Assembly (NCBI GenBank): GCA_002005505.1
Contig: KV908605.1
Span: forward strand, 1-64,000
Source: Botryococcus braunii
Lineage: Eukaryota; Chlorophyta; Trebouxiophyceae
Reading direction: 5' to 3'
Length of the DNA stretch: 64,000 bases
Below the pieces are notes generated by a model, which had not been told where the DNA came from, did not search any database, and saw only the letters and a program-made list of their open reading frames with translations. The position numbers and the translations under genes were made by a program. This document shows, piece by piece, positions 36,906 through 50,965 of this stretch. Within the stretch, counting starts at the first letter, position 1. Each line of letters begins with the position of its first letter.

Positions 36906-37925
36906 CTAAGCGGCGAAGGGCAGCGATAAAAGAACCCGCCCAGGACGGAGAACGAGTCGTAACGCCATAGTAGCATGAGTCCCTATGAATACGTGCATAC
37001 AAGTGGTCGGGTGGGAGATCCACCAGAGAGTTTCAAAAGGTGACCACTCGTTTGAACCAGATATGATGAAGGGGCCAAACGCAAAACCTCAGCAAGGAGC
37101 ACATCGGTGCGGACCATCTGACGAACCCCAAAAACCATCCGTAACATAGTAAGAAAATCCTTTTCTAAATCCTTTGCGGAGGGCCGAGTGGAAGATGGGG
37201 AAAACACCCGTAGACTCCAAACCTCACACCCATATGAGCAGGCAGGCACCACACATGTTGCCCAGTAAATGACCGAAGGTGGCCCCAATGCCTGAAGCCG
37301 TAGAAAGCACAAGCATGACACCTAAATGACGATCCTGGGTCACCCGAGGCAGGGGTTGACCCTCATACAGAACGGGAGGGGGGCCTCCTTCGAGGGGGGG
37401 AAGCCCATGGCATGGCACTTAGGAACACGCACCGGCATACGTGCGGACTGGCACCACTCCGAAGCAGCAAGGATCCCCGGAGAAGGTGATCCTTCTCCGG
37501 AGAAGCTTAAGGTGATCCTGCAACTCCTCCTGGGACTTGGCCTAGAGTGTATAATCATCAGCATAACCTTGAATAGGGACATAACGACCATCCCAGGTGG
37601 CGGGCCCCATACCCGGACACTGAGCTTCGATATAGCGAATCAGGCCATATGGATGCATCCGAATAGAGATCAAACAGAGTGGACTTGTAGGTGACCCTTG
37701 GAGAATACCGACCCGAGGCGTCAGGAGCGCCCCAGAGGTGCCGCCTACACATAAAGTGACTTGGGCATCTGCATATAAAGATTTAATTAAACAAAATAAA
37801 TAAATCTTTTATTAAATAAATTAAATAAAACGTGACTTTGTTATGACAGCAGCCAGGAATTGGTCCGGTACCCCCACGTGGTGCACCCGAGATAAGGCCT
37901 CCCAAAGAAGGGGGCGAAGAACCCG
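36906..37925 (-). pseudogene. LINE-2 RT core, frameshifted
   Basis: Pieces in several frames show RT motif B ([14 protein letters not shown]), motif C (GYADDYTL) and the thumb ([24 protein letters not shown]), all aligned in order with LINE-1. An AT-rich stretch of about 60 bp (37,775-37,840) interrupts the coding before motif B. Confidence 0.82.
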
Positions 37926-37930
37926 ATCAT

Positions 37931-38119
37931 TGTAGTATCTTGCTTGTCTCAAGTTCGTGTGAGAATGACCTCACACAGGTGCGACCCGTCTGATTGCACC
38001 CCGCCAGCCAAGCTGGCCAGATTACGTAATGAGGTCATCGTACCCCGCTCTCCGATCACGCGCTATCGGCTCGATGCCGATCGGATCCCTAACGGGCCCT
38101 TCGCACTCGGATCGTTACA
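37931..38119 (-). repeat. Gypsy-1 3' LTR (left)
   Basis: 189 bp. The purine-rich tract GTGGGGGAGGG (element strand, 38120-38130) adjoins it internally. Confidence 0.95.
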
Positions 38120-38130
38120 CCCTCCCCCAC

Positions 38131-38740
38131 CTAGGCTCAAGCCGTCTCGGATTGAGGGGGGTGCATCTCCCACACAGGAGGCACTACAGTCAAGAGTGTA
38201 TCACGTCCTGACCAGCCACCTTCGCAGGAAGCCCTACAGACAAGAGTCCCATACCTCTTGCCCAGCCACCCGCCACCCTAGTCCCGGCAGACTAGTGGTA
38301 ACGACAATCCACACCCATGCTCATTTGGACTGCCCGCGGAGCACTCCCGGAAGTACAACCTCCGTCACCAGAAATCCATCTGGCTAATCAAGCTATTGGG
38401 GGCTTCACTGACCATCACCATAGCGCTTAGAGTACATGGTTACTCTAGAGTCACAACCCACCATCAGCAGAGACTCTCAGACACCGAGTCCAGGACCCGG
38501 GGTGCACCATGCCCTTGAGACTATCTGAGGTGCTACTAAGTCCGCAGTGAACGGAATAGGGCCCTTCCACATGGCATAGCCAGGGACAGGGAGGAGCTAT
38601 TGAGTAGGACGACATGTTGAACAACGCAACCACTTCGCCGCTAACGAGGGATGTCCCGTCGACTGGACATGTGGATCGAATGCCACGACCCCCGAAGTGA
38701 CAACAGCCCGACTCAAGGCCATTTGTGTGTCTCCTGGGTC
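38131..38740 (-). other. Gypsy-1 3' untranslated region
   Basis: About 610 bp between the pol stop and the PPT with no conserved open frame. The short frames here lack recognisable domains, so no env-like gene is called. Confidence 0.6.
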
Positions 38741-41700
38741 CTAGCCCGTCTTGACCCGTGCCCAATACTCCTTCAACGCCCCAGGGGCATTCCGCAAGTT
38801 CGCCTCTGATTCCCACGTGTCATGTTCAGGGGAGTATCCCACCCACCGAACCAGGAACTCATACGAGCGGCGAGCCTTCCGGTGGTGAAGAATTTTCTCC
38901 ACCTCGTACTCGTCCTCCCCCTCCAGCACCTCAGCAGGTGGTGGTGGTTGGACACTGCCATCCCGGCGGTATCGTTCCAGCCGTGACACATGGAACACGT
39001 CATGTATCCTCCAGCGTGCCGGGAGGATCAACTCATAGGAGTTGCCTCCAACAGACTTGGCAATTTGGAACGGCCCGACCCACCGAGGCAACAGCTTCGG
39101 TGTGCCCTCTTTGAACCTTAGGTTCTTAGCCGACAACAGGACCCAATCTCCTGGAGCGAACGTGACATCCTTACGCTTCGTGTTAGCGTAACGTGCCTGG
39201 CGTTCCGTCGCAATGCGATGTGTGCGCCGAGCTTCTGCCACTAAACGCTGAATGCGTTGGACAAAGCTCGAGGCAGCCGGGACCCTGAACTCTGGCAGCA
39301 CCGATACTGGTAGGTACGGGTGATGACCATAGTTCAACATGAACGGCGTGAAGCCTGTGCTGGAGTGCTCTGCATTGTTGATAGCAAACTCAGCACACGA
39401 CAGCTTCTCGTCCCAGTCAGTCTGTGACTTAGACACATACATGCGGAGCATGTCCTCAAGAACACGGTTCACACGCTCTGTCTGCCCATCCGTCTGAGGA
39501 TGATACGCCGTGGACATGGCCTGCTTGGTCCCAAGCATCCGACACAAGGCTCGAGTGAAGTGGCTGGTGAACAGGGGATCCCTGTCAGACACCACTTTTC
39601 TAGGCACTCCGTGGAGCTTCCAAATGTGATCCACAAACAGCTTCGCTGTCTGCTCAGCAGTCGCCGTGGTCTGCGTAGCCACCAAATGAACCATCTTCGT
39701 CAGCTTGTCCACCACCACCAGGATGGCATCATGCCCTTCCGCGGTGCGAGGCAACTGGGTGATGAAGTCCATGGTCACCGTGTCCCACGGTTTATGCGGA
39801 AGCTCAAGGGGATGCAACAGCCCCGAAGGCTTTGCATGCCTTGCCTTGTTCTTCTGGCAGAGGTGACAGTGAGTCACGTACTGCGTCACATCCTGTGTCA
39901 TCGTCGGCCACCAATAATGGCGGGCAACCAGCTTCAGGGTTTTGTTCACACCTTGGTGTCCAGCATACGGGCTATCATGCATTTCTTCCATAAGGTGGGA
40001 TCTAAGCCCAAATGCATGCGGCACAACAATCTTTCCTTCGTGTAACAGGAAGCCGTCGTGTGCGACCAGAGGCGCCACATTGCTAGGTTCCTTGAACCAA
40101 AGGTCTTCCTGATAACCACGCACAAACTTGTCCTTCCACGTCATGCCCTCTCCCCCACCTGAAGGAGGCCTAGACTCGTGTCCCATACCACGAGCCTCTG
40201 CAGCCAAGGGAGTACCCTGTGCCCGGGTAACGGCGCAAATGACATCCCGAAGGGAGCGATTTGGAAGACAAGGGGGACCCTCCGAAACGTATGAACGAGT
40301 GGAACGAACCACAACCGCGTTCACCAATGAGTTGGGAGGTGGATATCCCACCGGCGTGCGGCTCAGCGCATCGGCAACCACATTTGAGGCACCCGCCATA
40401 TGTTCCCATGTGAAATGGAACCGGGAGAGAAACTCTGCCCAACGTGTCTGGCGGCGGCTCAACTGTGCCACAGTATCAAGGTAGGTAATAGCCTTGTGGT
40501 CAGTGACCACGCGGAACTCCGGCCCACCTTCAAGATAACAGCGCCACACCGTTAAGGCGTGAACCACTGCTAGCAGCTCTTGCTCCCCAGTAGGATAATT
40601 GATTTCTGCCGGTGTGAGGCGACGACTCTCAAAGGCAATGGGGCGGCCCTCTTGATATAAGACGGCCCCTAGACCTGCCAAGGAGGCATCCGTGTGCACC
40701 TCAAACGGCTTAGTGAAATCCGGGAAAGCTAAGCACGGAGCTTGAGTCAAAGCCTGCTTAATAGCATCAAAGGCTTGCTGACACGAGCTCTTCCAGTCCC
40801 AAAGGACACCCTTGCGAGTCATGCCATGCAGGGGCATGGCCAGCCTTGCAAAGTCCTTAATGAACTTACGGAAGTATGTTGCCAATCCAAGAAAGGATCG
40901 CAACTCCGGTAAGCACGTGGGCTTAGGCCAATTGTAGACTGCAGCAGTCTTGCGTGGATCAACCTTCACGCCCTCAGAAGAGACAATATGGCCCAAGTAA
41001 GCCACTTCAGACTTAGCGAAGGAGCACTTCTTCATGTTTGCATAGAGCTGATGCTCTCGAAGAAGCTCCAACACTTGCCGCAAATGCTGGCAATGCTCCT
41101 CTGGTGTCTTACTGTAGATGAGGATGTCATCTAAGTACACCAGGACAAACTTATGCAGATACGGCCGGAATATTGTATTCATTGCCGTCTGAAAAGTTGC
41201 CGGCGCGTTCGTCAATCCGAACGGCAAGACACGCCAGTGAAACAATCCGTCGGGTGTACGAAAGGCAGTCTTAGGTACATCCTCGTCGGATATCCGGATC
41301 TGATGGTACCCTGATGTCAAGTCCAGACTTGTAAACAAGGTCGCACCTTGAAGCTGATCAAGTGCATCATCAATGCGTGGCATGGGGTACTTGTTCTTGA
41401 CGGTGAGTTTGTTCAGTGCGCGATAATCTATGACCATCCGCAAACCCCCGTCCTTCTTCTGGACAAACAGGATCGGTGCACCGTAAGGAGAAGTCGAAGG
41501 TTCTATGAACTTCTTCTCTAGGAGCAGCTTCACCTGCCTCTCAGCTTCCATCACCTCCGAACGAGACAGTCGGTAGAAGGGTCGTGATGGAGGCTTCGCG
41601 TGTGGATCAATCAGAGGGATTGTGTGAGAAACCCCTGGACGGTCAGGGGGCAACCCTGGCACGTCTTCAGGGAAGACATCTGCAAACTCTTGTAACAAAG

Positions 41701-42295
41701 AGTGCACACTCACAGGTACTTCCACAAGCGATGCTTCAGAAGACAGCAATTGCGTTACAGATGAGAAGAACGTTTTACACCCCGCGCGCGCAAGACGCTT
41801 GGCCTGTACCATCGTTATGACGAACTTCTTTACATCTGTACAATCAGAGTCAGTCATGACGATGTTGTCCTTACATCGTAACCGAAAGGGCTTACCCTTC
41901 CTCGTGTACCCAGTGACACATTTGTCATCGAAGTTCACACTAGCACGAGCTCTGGTCAACCATTGCTGCCCTAACAACACATCCCACTCACAGGAGTGAA
42001 CATGCATCACTGTACAAGTTACAGCAGCAAAACGGTAACCCTGGATCGTCACAGAGATTGTAACATGCCCAAGATGATCAACTTCCAGGCCATTGGCCAT
42101 TTGCAACACTGCCTTCTCCGTGGGTGACTCTATTTGTAGACCAAGTCGATCCGCGAGCGCTGCACTGATGATGTTGCAGCTAGCTCCAGAGTCAGCCAAT
42201 ACCTGGCAGTGCACGCCTTGCACCTGGCCACCAAAAATCATAGTCAGCTTTTGCACCTCAGCATCTGGGTGGAAAGCATTAGCTATAATCTGCAT
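38741..42295 (-). CDS. Gypsy-1 pol: protease, RT, RNase H, integrase, chromodomain
   Basis: 1,184 codons. Order: protease (VLADSGASCNIIS), RT (GLRMVIDYRALNKLTVKN; FTSLDLTSGYHQI; active site LVYLDDILIYS), RNase H (VHTDASLAGLGAVL; EQELLAVVHAL; VTDHKAITYL), integrase (HHCC with HCHLCQKNK; DDE with MDFITQLP, VSDRDPLFTS and TAYHPQTDGQTERVNR), then a chromodomain at the C-terminus (YEVEKILHHR; EFLVRWVGYSPEHDTWESE). The chromodomain places it with chromoviruses, where it guides integration to modified histones. The upstream region is open back to the gag TGA. Confidence 0.95.
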   Translation of the reverse strand: MQIIANAFHPDAEVQKLTMIFGGQVQGVHCQVLADSGASCNIISAALADRLGLQIESPTEKAVLQMANGLEVDHLGHVTISVTIQGYRFAAVTCTVMHVHSCEWDVLLGQQWLTRARASVNFDDKCVTGYTRKGKPFRLRCKDNIVMTDSDCTDVKKFVITMVQAKRLARAGCKTFFSSVTQLLSSEASLVEVPVSVHSLLQEFADVFPEDVPGLPPDRPGVSHTIPLIDPHAKPPSRPFYRLSRSEVMEAERQVKLLLEKKFIEPSTSPYGAPILFVQKKDGGLRMVIDYRALNKLTVKNKYPMPRIDDALDQLQGATLFTSLDLTSGYHQIRISDEDVPKTAFRTPDGLFHWRVLPFGLTNAPATFQTAMNTIFRPYLHKFVLVYLDDILIYSKTPEEHCQHLRQVLELLREHQLYANMKKCSFAKSEVAYLGHIVSSEGVKVDPRKTAAVYNWPKPTCLPELRSFLGLATYFRKFIKDFARLAMPLHGMTRKGVLWDWKSSCQQAFDAIKQALTQAPCLAFPDFTKPFEVHTDASLAGLGAVLYQEGRPIAFESRRLTPAEINYPTGEQELLAVVHALTVWRCYLEGGPEFRVVTDHKAITYLDTVAQLSRRQTRWAEFLSRFHFTWEHMAGASNVVADALSRTPVGYPPPNSLVNAVVVRSTRSYVSEGPPCLPNRSLRDVICAVTRAQGTPLAAEARGMGHESRPPSGGGEGMTWKDKFVRGYQEDLWFKEPSNVAPLVAHDGFLLHEGKIVVPHAFGLRSHLMEEMHDSPYAGHQGVNKTLKLVARHYWWPTMTQDVTQYVTHCHLCQKNKARHAKPSGLLHPLELPHKPWDTVTMDFITQLPRTAEGHDAILVVVDKLTKMVHLVATQTTATAEQTAKLFVDHIWKLHGVPRKVVSDRDPLFTSHFTRALCRMLGTKQAMSTAYHPQTDGQTERVNRVLEDMLRMYVSKSQTDWDEKLSCAEFAINNAEHSSTGFTPFMLNYGHHPYLPVSVLPEFRVPAASSFVQRIQRLVAEARRTHRIATERQARYANTKRKDVTFAPGDWVLLSAKNLRFKEGTPKLLPRWVGPFQIAKSVGGNSYELILPARWRIHDVFHVSRLERYRRDGSVQPPPPAEVLEGEDEYEVEKILHHRKARRSYEFLVRWVGYSPEHDTWESEANLRNAPGALKEYWARVKTG

Positions 42296-42337
42296 TGGAC
42301 TTACATCAGCCCCCGCTTGGTCTGAAAGCCCATACCT

Positions 42338-43840
42338 TCAGGAAGCAGGTGCCTTGCCCTTGCCCTTGTCGTGGGCATCAGGCTTCTTGCAGAACTTGGC
42401 CGTGTGGCCCAGTTCCCCGCACTTGTAGCAGCGGCCTTCGCGCTTCATCCTCGCTGCATACGCGTTGGGCTGCGTGCCCGAAGGCCCAGCACCAGATCCA
42501 TTCGAGCCCGGAGGCTTCCCAAAGGCAGCGCGCTTAGGAGGTGGAATAGCATCCCCGTCTGCCAGGCGCTTGCCCTTGATCAAGGCCTTCAGCTCCTGAG
42601 TCTCCTTCTCGCTCGCTGCACCCGGCAACATACGCAAGAAGGATTCAGCTTCCTTGGCAGCTTGAACAACAATGTCAAGGTTACCAAGCTCGTTACGAAC
42701 GAGTGAATCTCTTGTTAAAACCTCCAAAATGTTTGGTTTTAACCCCGCCCTAAAGTAGGCACACGCTTCAGGGCCCGAGATAGGATACTTGACAGCTTCA
42801 ACCATGATAGCACGAAACATAGCATGGTAAGCTGCCACGGACTTAGTCTGCCTCAATCGCGCCAACCGTGGACGCACAGTATTTTCTACTTCCACTTCAA
42901 CAAAATGAGCGAGAAGAGAAGTCTTGAAAATGGCAAAGTCCTTCACGTCCTTTCCTTGAACAGAAAGAGACCTTTTAAGGAGCGCCCATTCCTTAGCGGC
43001 TCGGCCAGTAAGGCAAAGGGACGCGTGGGACACTAATTCATCATTACGAAGGCCCAAAATACACGAATAATCGTCAAATTGACCGAGCCAAGTGATTATG
43101 TCAGTCCCCTCCTTTTCCCCATTAAACAACGGAGCCGGTGGGCGCCGAAAGGGCCCACGTGAAGGTTCAGTTGTCCTCTTCGCATTGAATTCTGAATTCA
43201 ACACGTCAACGGAAGGACCAGAAGTGGGGTGCCCACCTGCAACGCGTTGAGTCAGCACCGCAACTTCGGCCTCCAACATATCCACGCGATCCTCCGTACG
43301 ACCCACGGAAGAATCCGTATCGAGCTCGGCAGCGATGAAGTACAACTGCCAAACTCTCGTTTCGTATTCCAGTTTCGCCGTCGCGAGCCTCTGCATTTCG
43401 GCAAAATGCGCCACCGAGTCGAAACCCGGCTTAAAGCCGCCCTCTCCAGTTACCTGGAGGTGCAGCTGCGTCGACAGCTTCGCTAAGTGAACCTCGACCG
43501 GCTCAAGCTTCTCGAAATAGTCACCGATTTCACGAACCAGTTGCTGCGTAGCGATCTCGGCACTACGAAGTGCTTGGATCTCTACGAGCTTCTGTTTCGT
43601 GAAAGCGCGACAATTTTCGTAGCTCAAGCCGTTCGAAAGGTCCGGGACTCGGGGATTTTTCCTGGCCCAAGTGGGCCACGAGTCGTCCCAAACCGTCCCA
43701 ATAGCACACCTCCTCGTAGGAGGCACGGTTACAAATGTATTTCGCAACCCCTGCGGCACTTCGACAAGTGTCCGGAGTGCCATCGCAAACCCCAGGTTTA
43801 CGACCACGGACCCCAGGTCCGTAAAACACACAAGATACAC
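42338..43840 (-). CDS. Gypsy-1 gag with CCHC zinc knuckle
   Basis: 500 codons. A coiled-coil-like heptad stretch (VGRTEDRVDMLEAEVAVLTQ) precedes the Retrotrans_gag core (WLGQFDDYSCILGL; LTGRAAKEWALL). The C-terminus has the knuckle CYKCGELGHTAKFC and ends KGKAPAS before TGA. The long N-terminal extension before the core is not typical; an internal Met could be the true start. Confidence 0.9.
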   Translation of the reverse strand: MYLVCFTDLGSVVVNLGFAMALRTLVEVPQGLRNTFVTVPPTRRCAIGTVWDDSWPTWARKNPRVPDLSNGLSYENCRAFTKQKLVEIQALRSAEIATQQLVREIGDYFEKLEPVEVHLAKLSTQLHLQVTGEGGFKPGFDSVAHFAEMQRLATAKLEYETRVWQLYFIAAELDTDSSVGRTEDRVDMLEAEVAVLTQRVAGGHPTSGPSVDVLNSEFNAKRTTEPSRGPFRRPPAPLFNGEKEGTDIITWLGQFDDYSCILGLRNDELVSHASLCLTGRAAKEWALLKRSLSVQGKDVKDFAIFKTSLLAHFVEVEVENTVRPRLARLRQTKSVAAYHAMFRAIMVEAVKYPISGPEACAYFRAGLKPNILEVLTRDSLVRNELGNLDIVVQAAKEAESFLRMLPGAASEKETQELKALIKGKRLADGDAIPPPKRAAFGKPPGSNGSGAGPSGTQPNAYAARMKREGRCYKCGELGHTAKFCKKPDAHDKGKGKAPAS

Positions 43841-43870
43841 GAGAAATCGAAAACCCCAGGTTTTAGAATT

Positions 43871-43883
43871 CTCGCCGATACCA
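43871..43883 (-). other. Gypsy-1 primer-binding site
   Basis: TGGTATCGGCGAG on the element strand, two nucleotides inside the right LTR. TGG corresponds to a tRNA CCA end. Gypsy-2 has the same 13 nt. It resembles the initiator tRNA site TGGTATCAGAGC only in its first seven bases; the tRNA is not identified. Confidence 0.75.
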
Positions 43884-43885
43884 AA

Positions 43886-44074
43886 TGTAGTATCTTGCTT
43901 GTCTCAAGTTCGTGTGAGAATGACCTCACACAGGTGCGACCCGTCTGATTGCACCCCGCCAGCCAAGCTGGCCAGATTACGTAATGAGGTCATCGTACCC
44001 CGCTCTCCGATCACGCGCTATCGGCTCGATGCCGATCGGATCCCTAACGGGCCCTTCGCACTCGGATCGTTACA
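43886..44074 (-). repeat. Gypsy-1 5' LTR (right)
   Basis: 189 bp, no difference from the left LTR was seen. Confidence 0.95.
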
Positions 44075-44079
44075 ATCAT

Positions 44080-44660
44080 AGGCTTAACTTAAATCTAAAG
44101 AGCATAAGAATAAGGGGTGGTCTTTGGTAGCAAGGTCAATGAAGTGTTGGATCGCAAAGCTGATGCAAGGTGGAGAAGCCTGGGCGGAAGCCTATTTGGG
44201 CCTGACAGCGCAACCCCTTGGATTCCACATGCCGAACAAGCGAAGGCCTAGTGTTCAACAGGGTGGCGTACAGCCGCATGAAGCGTTCAGAGACAGCAAG
44301 AGGGCGGTAATTCGCCGGATCAAGAGCATCCTTTGCCCCCGGTTTGAACACGGGGACCACCGGGGACACATTGAAATGAGGGGGAATTGTGCCATGTCTG
44401 AACCGTAAAGATACCCAGAGTGACGAGGACGTGTGTGCCCACAGGTGAGCACTATATAATGAACTAACCTTAACTGCAATAAGCAAACCATAGCCTTTCT
44501 TTTCATGAGAAACCTCAGGTGGAGAACAGAAAAGCTGATAGCCCCTGAAAAGGTTGGGGTCAATGTATTTCTGCAGTGTCTCTTGCAACAGTACTACATC
44601 GAACGCCCGAAAGAAACGATCATATTTCATCGAGCTCATATTTCGACTCGAATAATCCAC
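44080..44660 (-). pseudogene. LINE-2 endonuclease N-part fused to RT N-part
   Basis: The frame has an APE-type endonuclease start ([14 protein letters not shown], then [20 protein letters not shown]) and passes directly into RT sequence ([27 protein letters not shown], given here as adjacent short motifs [19 protein letters not shown]). The catalytic half of the endonuclease is missing, so there was an internal deletion. RT motif A appears as LDLS-stop-AYD next to the Gypsy-1 junction. Confidence 0.8.
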
Positions 44661-44706
44661 GGACATTCCAAGTAAGAATAGAGAGAGGGACCTGGCCAAC
44701 GGATTC

Positions 44707-45051
44707 CTAAGCACACATAGGAGAGGGACCCGCAGCCCGAGAGGAGGTAGAGGGAGTCGGGTCCGCAGCTGGTGAGGAGGAGGGGGGCGCAGCAGGAGCA
44801 GCAGTAGGAGCACGCACGGGCACCTTGAGAGGAGCTCCCCCCGCCTTCACCTTGAACAACTGGTCTCCTCGCCAAAAAGTGATCCAGCCCTCCCCTCGCA
44901 GTGTCTGGACTTCGGGGAGACAACTAGTACGCGCGGCCTTCTGCTGTGGGGTAAGGTCATCATTCATTGCAACGTTGAACTGGCGACGGAGCTCCTTTGC
45001 TTTTTTATAAGCCGCGTGCTTTGCTGCAACGGAAGTAAATTTTATGAGCAC
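44707..45051 (-). pseudogene. LINE-2 ORF1-like C-terminal segment
   Basis: LIKFTSVAAKHAAYKKAKEL, then DDLTPQQKAARTSCLPEV and [16 protein letters not shown] resemble the C-terminal domain of LINE ORF1 proteins, RNA-binding chaperones. It ends in a Pro/Ala/Ser-rich tail. Confidence 0.6.
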
Positions 45052-45141
45052 AGCTGTGCTCTGCAGGGCGAGGGCGTGGAGGAGTGGGGAAATGCTTCCC
45101 CAACGATATTTTCGTACATCGAAGGAGCGCCAAGGAGGGTC

Positions 45142-45639
45142 TTAACTGCAGCCAGAGGTTGCTCCCCCGAACTCTCCGCAACCCCGAAAAGGATTGCATT
45201 TGGAGAGCGTAAGTTCCTCTCCAAAGTTTCGATGGAGACAGAGGCAGTAATTGACGTTGTTGTCGATGGCCTCATAGGTGGCCCTCACGGTCTCATTAAC
45301 AATACCCACGCGAGTCGCGACCTTGCTCTCAACCTTCGCATCAAGAATGGAATGAAGATTGGAGCCCAAAGATGTGAATTGCTCCTCGATTGTGCCGACC
45401 CTGCCGGCCAATTGTCCGATCTCAGTTTTGAGCGGCTCCACGGCAGCCGCGACTGTCACCTCAATGGTGGCCTTCAAAGTATCCACAACTTTTTCGCTCA
45501 TTTGCGCAACAAGAGACGGCAAAAACTTCTGTAAGGCAGCGAGGACGGTGGTCTCAAGGGGATCATCAGGATCCTCCGGAGTAGGACTATCGGAAGGTGG
45601 GCGTTTCTCGCCAGAAAGTAAACCAGAGAGGAGATTCAT
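45142..45639 (-). pseudogene. LINE-2 ORF1-like N-terminal coiled coil
   Basis: A frame of 165 codons starting MNLLSGLLSGEKRPP. Residues about 30-120 (VEPLKTEIGQLAGRVGTIEE and neighbours) are predicted coiled coil, as in LINE ORF1 trimerisation regions. The frame degenerates after about residue 125, before the segment at 45051. Confidence 0.6.
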
Positions 45640-45704
45640 GGCTTGTCAAAGATGAAGATTGTCGAAGAATGAAAGTCTGGTCCTTGGAAGGAAGGAATTA
45701 GAGC

Positions 45705-46942
45705 TTGGGATTCCTCGACACGGTTTTCATGCCACATCGGGCAAATAAGGCCACAAATCACCCCAATAGGAGCCGCAAAGGCCCACATAATCACCGCATA
45801 ATCACGGCATTAATTCTGCTGGAAGCTCAATGGTTTGCGGGGTGGCTGAAAACTCTAGGTGAGGGTAGACTACCCCTACATAATGTTCCCGGTGTCGGTG
45901 ATGGGTTGATTGAAATCCCAGAGAAGTTGCTATGTCCTACTCAGGATGTCAATGAGCTCATCTCTATTGTTTATGAAGGCGTCAATACTTTTTCGGATTC
46001 ATCGGACTTGACCGAATTTTTAGTGGAGCGTGCCATCTTGGCACCTACCAACGAGGCTGTGGATCAAGTCAATAGTCGGGTCATGTCAACATTTCGACCC
46101 CACGAGCCCTTGGGGCAATTTCTTAGCCATGACATGGTTGGCCCTAACGATGACCCGGACGCTTGGCCCATTGATTTTCTGAATGCTCAAGAAATGTCTA
46201 GCTTACCACCTCATAAGTTAGAGCTCATGAGAGCTCCTTGATCAAGGTGGGGTGTCCCATTATACTCATGCGAAACATGACATCCGGTCTTGCTAATGGA
46301 ACACGCTGTATCTGCAAGGGGTTCGGACGTAAGCACCTTTATGTTGAGGTGGCTACAGGGCCCCTTAAGGGAAAGAAGCTTTACCTCCCGCGTGTCAAGC
46401 TTAATCCATCTGATACTCGCTGGCCGTTCACGCTTTATAGAAAGCAGTTTCCGATCAAGCCAGCTTTTGCTATGACCATCAATAAATCACAAGGTCAATC
46501 ACTGAGCATGGTGGGTGTCTACTTGGCAAAGCCCGTTTTTTGCCATGGACAACTGTACGTGGGTAACTCCCGTGTGGGGGACCCAGCTGCGTTGAAAATT
46601 ATGGTTGTTGACGGACCGGATAATGCACACGTCCTGGACAGTGGCGTGCACAAGGCGCACACTAAAAACGTGGTGTATAGGGAAGTCATCTCTTAGGGTA
46701 AGGCCAACTTCTTTGGCAAGCCCGAGGTATCTTTAGGGATAGTCTTTAGAGATATAATGGTGGAATTATGTAAACATTCTTCTTCTTCCCCGATTCACCT
46801 TCATTATTTCATAATTACTTATAAGCCCTCCCCCGTCCTCCCCTAGGAGGAATTTTAAAAGAACCTTCCTTTTCTAAGAACCCATGATGTTGTGCCGCCA
46901 CAGCAGAGGAGCTACCCGGTCAGGGACGGGTGCTTCAACTAG
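45705..46942 (+). mobile_element. Helitron 3' part
   Basis: C-terminal helicase coding is followed by a Helitron-type terminus: a hairpin with stem ACCCG/CGGGT (46914-46918, 46927-46931), seven nucleotides, then CTAG at 46939-46942 followed by T. Helitrons are rolling-circle transposons that insert between A and T. The Rep/HUH domain and 5' end are absent; LINE-2 adjoins on the left. Confidence 0.7.
45800..46696 (+). pseudogene. Helitron PIF1-like helicase, C-terminal part (frameshifted)
   Basis: The first frame reads WFAGWLKTLGEGRLP, then ERAILAPTNEAVDQVNSRV (helicase domain 2) to about 46240. The second frame (46238-46696) reads KVGCPIILMRNMTSGLANGT, then FAMTINKSQGQSLSMVGVYL and GQLYVGNSRV, the conserved end motifs of Helitron helicases. 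A 1-nt indel near 46,230 separates them. The Walker A and B region upstream is missing. Confidence 0.85.

Positions 46943-50913
<3,971 letters not shown>

Positions 50914-50965
<52 letters not shown>

Larger units (their letters stand above)
37931..44074 (-). mobile_element. Gypsy-1 chromodomain LTR retrotransposon, young
   Basis: A 6,144-bp Ty3/gypsy element (RT before integrase), minus orientation, with TSD ATCAT (37926-37930, 44075-44079). The 189-bp LTRs (TGTAGTATC...GTTACA) look identical. Gag and pol are open and in the same frame, separated by a TGA and 14 sense codons. It is inserted in RT motif A of LINE-2. It is likely recently active and perhaps still competent. Confidence 0.96.
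28850..45660 (-). mobile_element. LINE-2, dead non-LTR element split by Gypsy-1 and Copia-2
   Basis: Three minus-strand pieces form one LINE once the LTR elements are removed: 45660-44080, 37925-36906 and 29476-28850 (about 3.2 kb). The RT motif A text continues across the Gypsy-1 target ATCAT, and the region equivalent to KLGYYIADH of LINE-1 continues across the Copia-2 target GTAAC. It has several stop codons and a large internal deletion between endonuclease and RT, so it is not functional. Confidence 0.85.
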
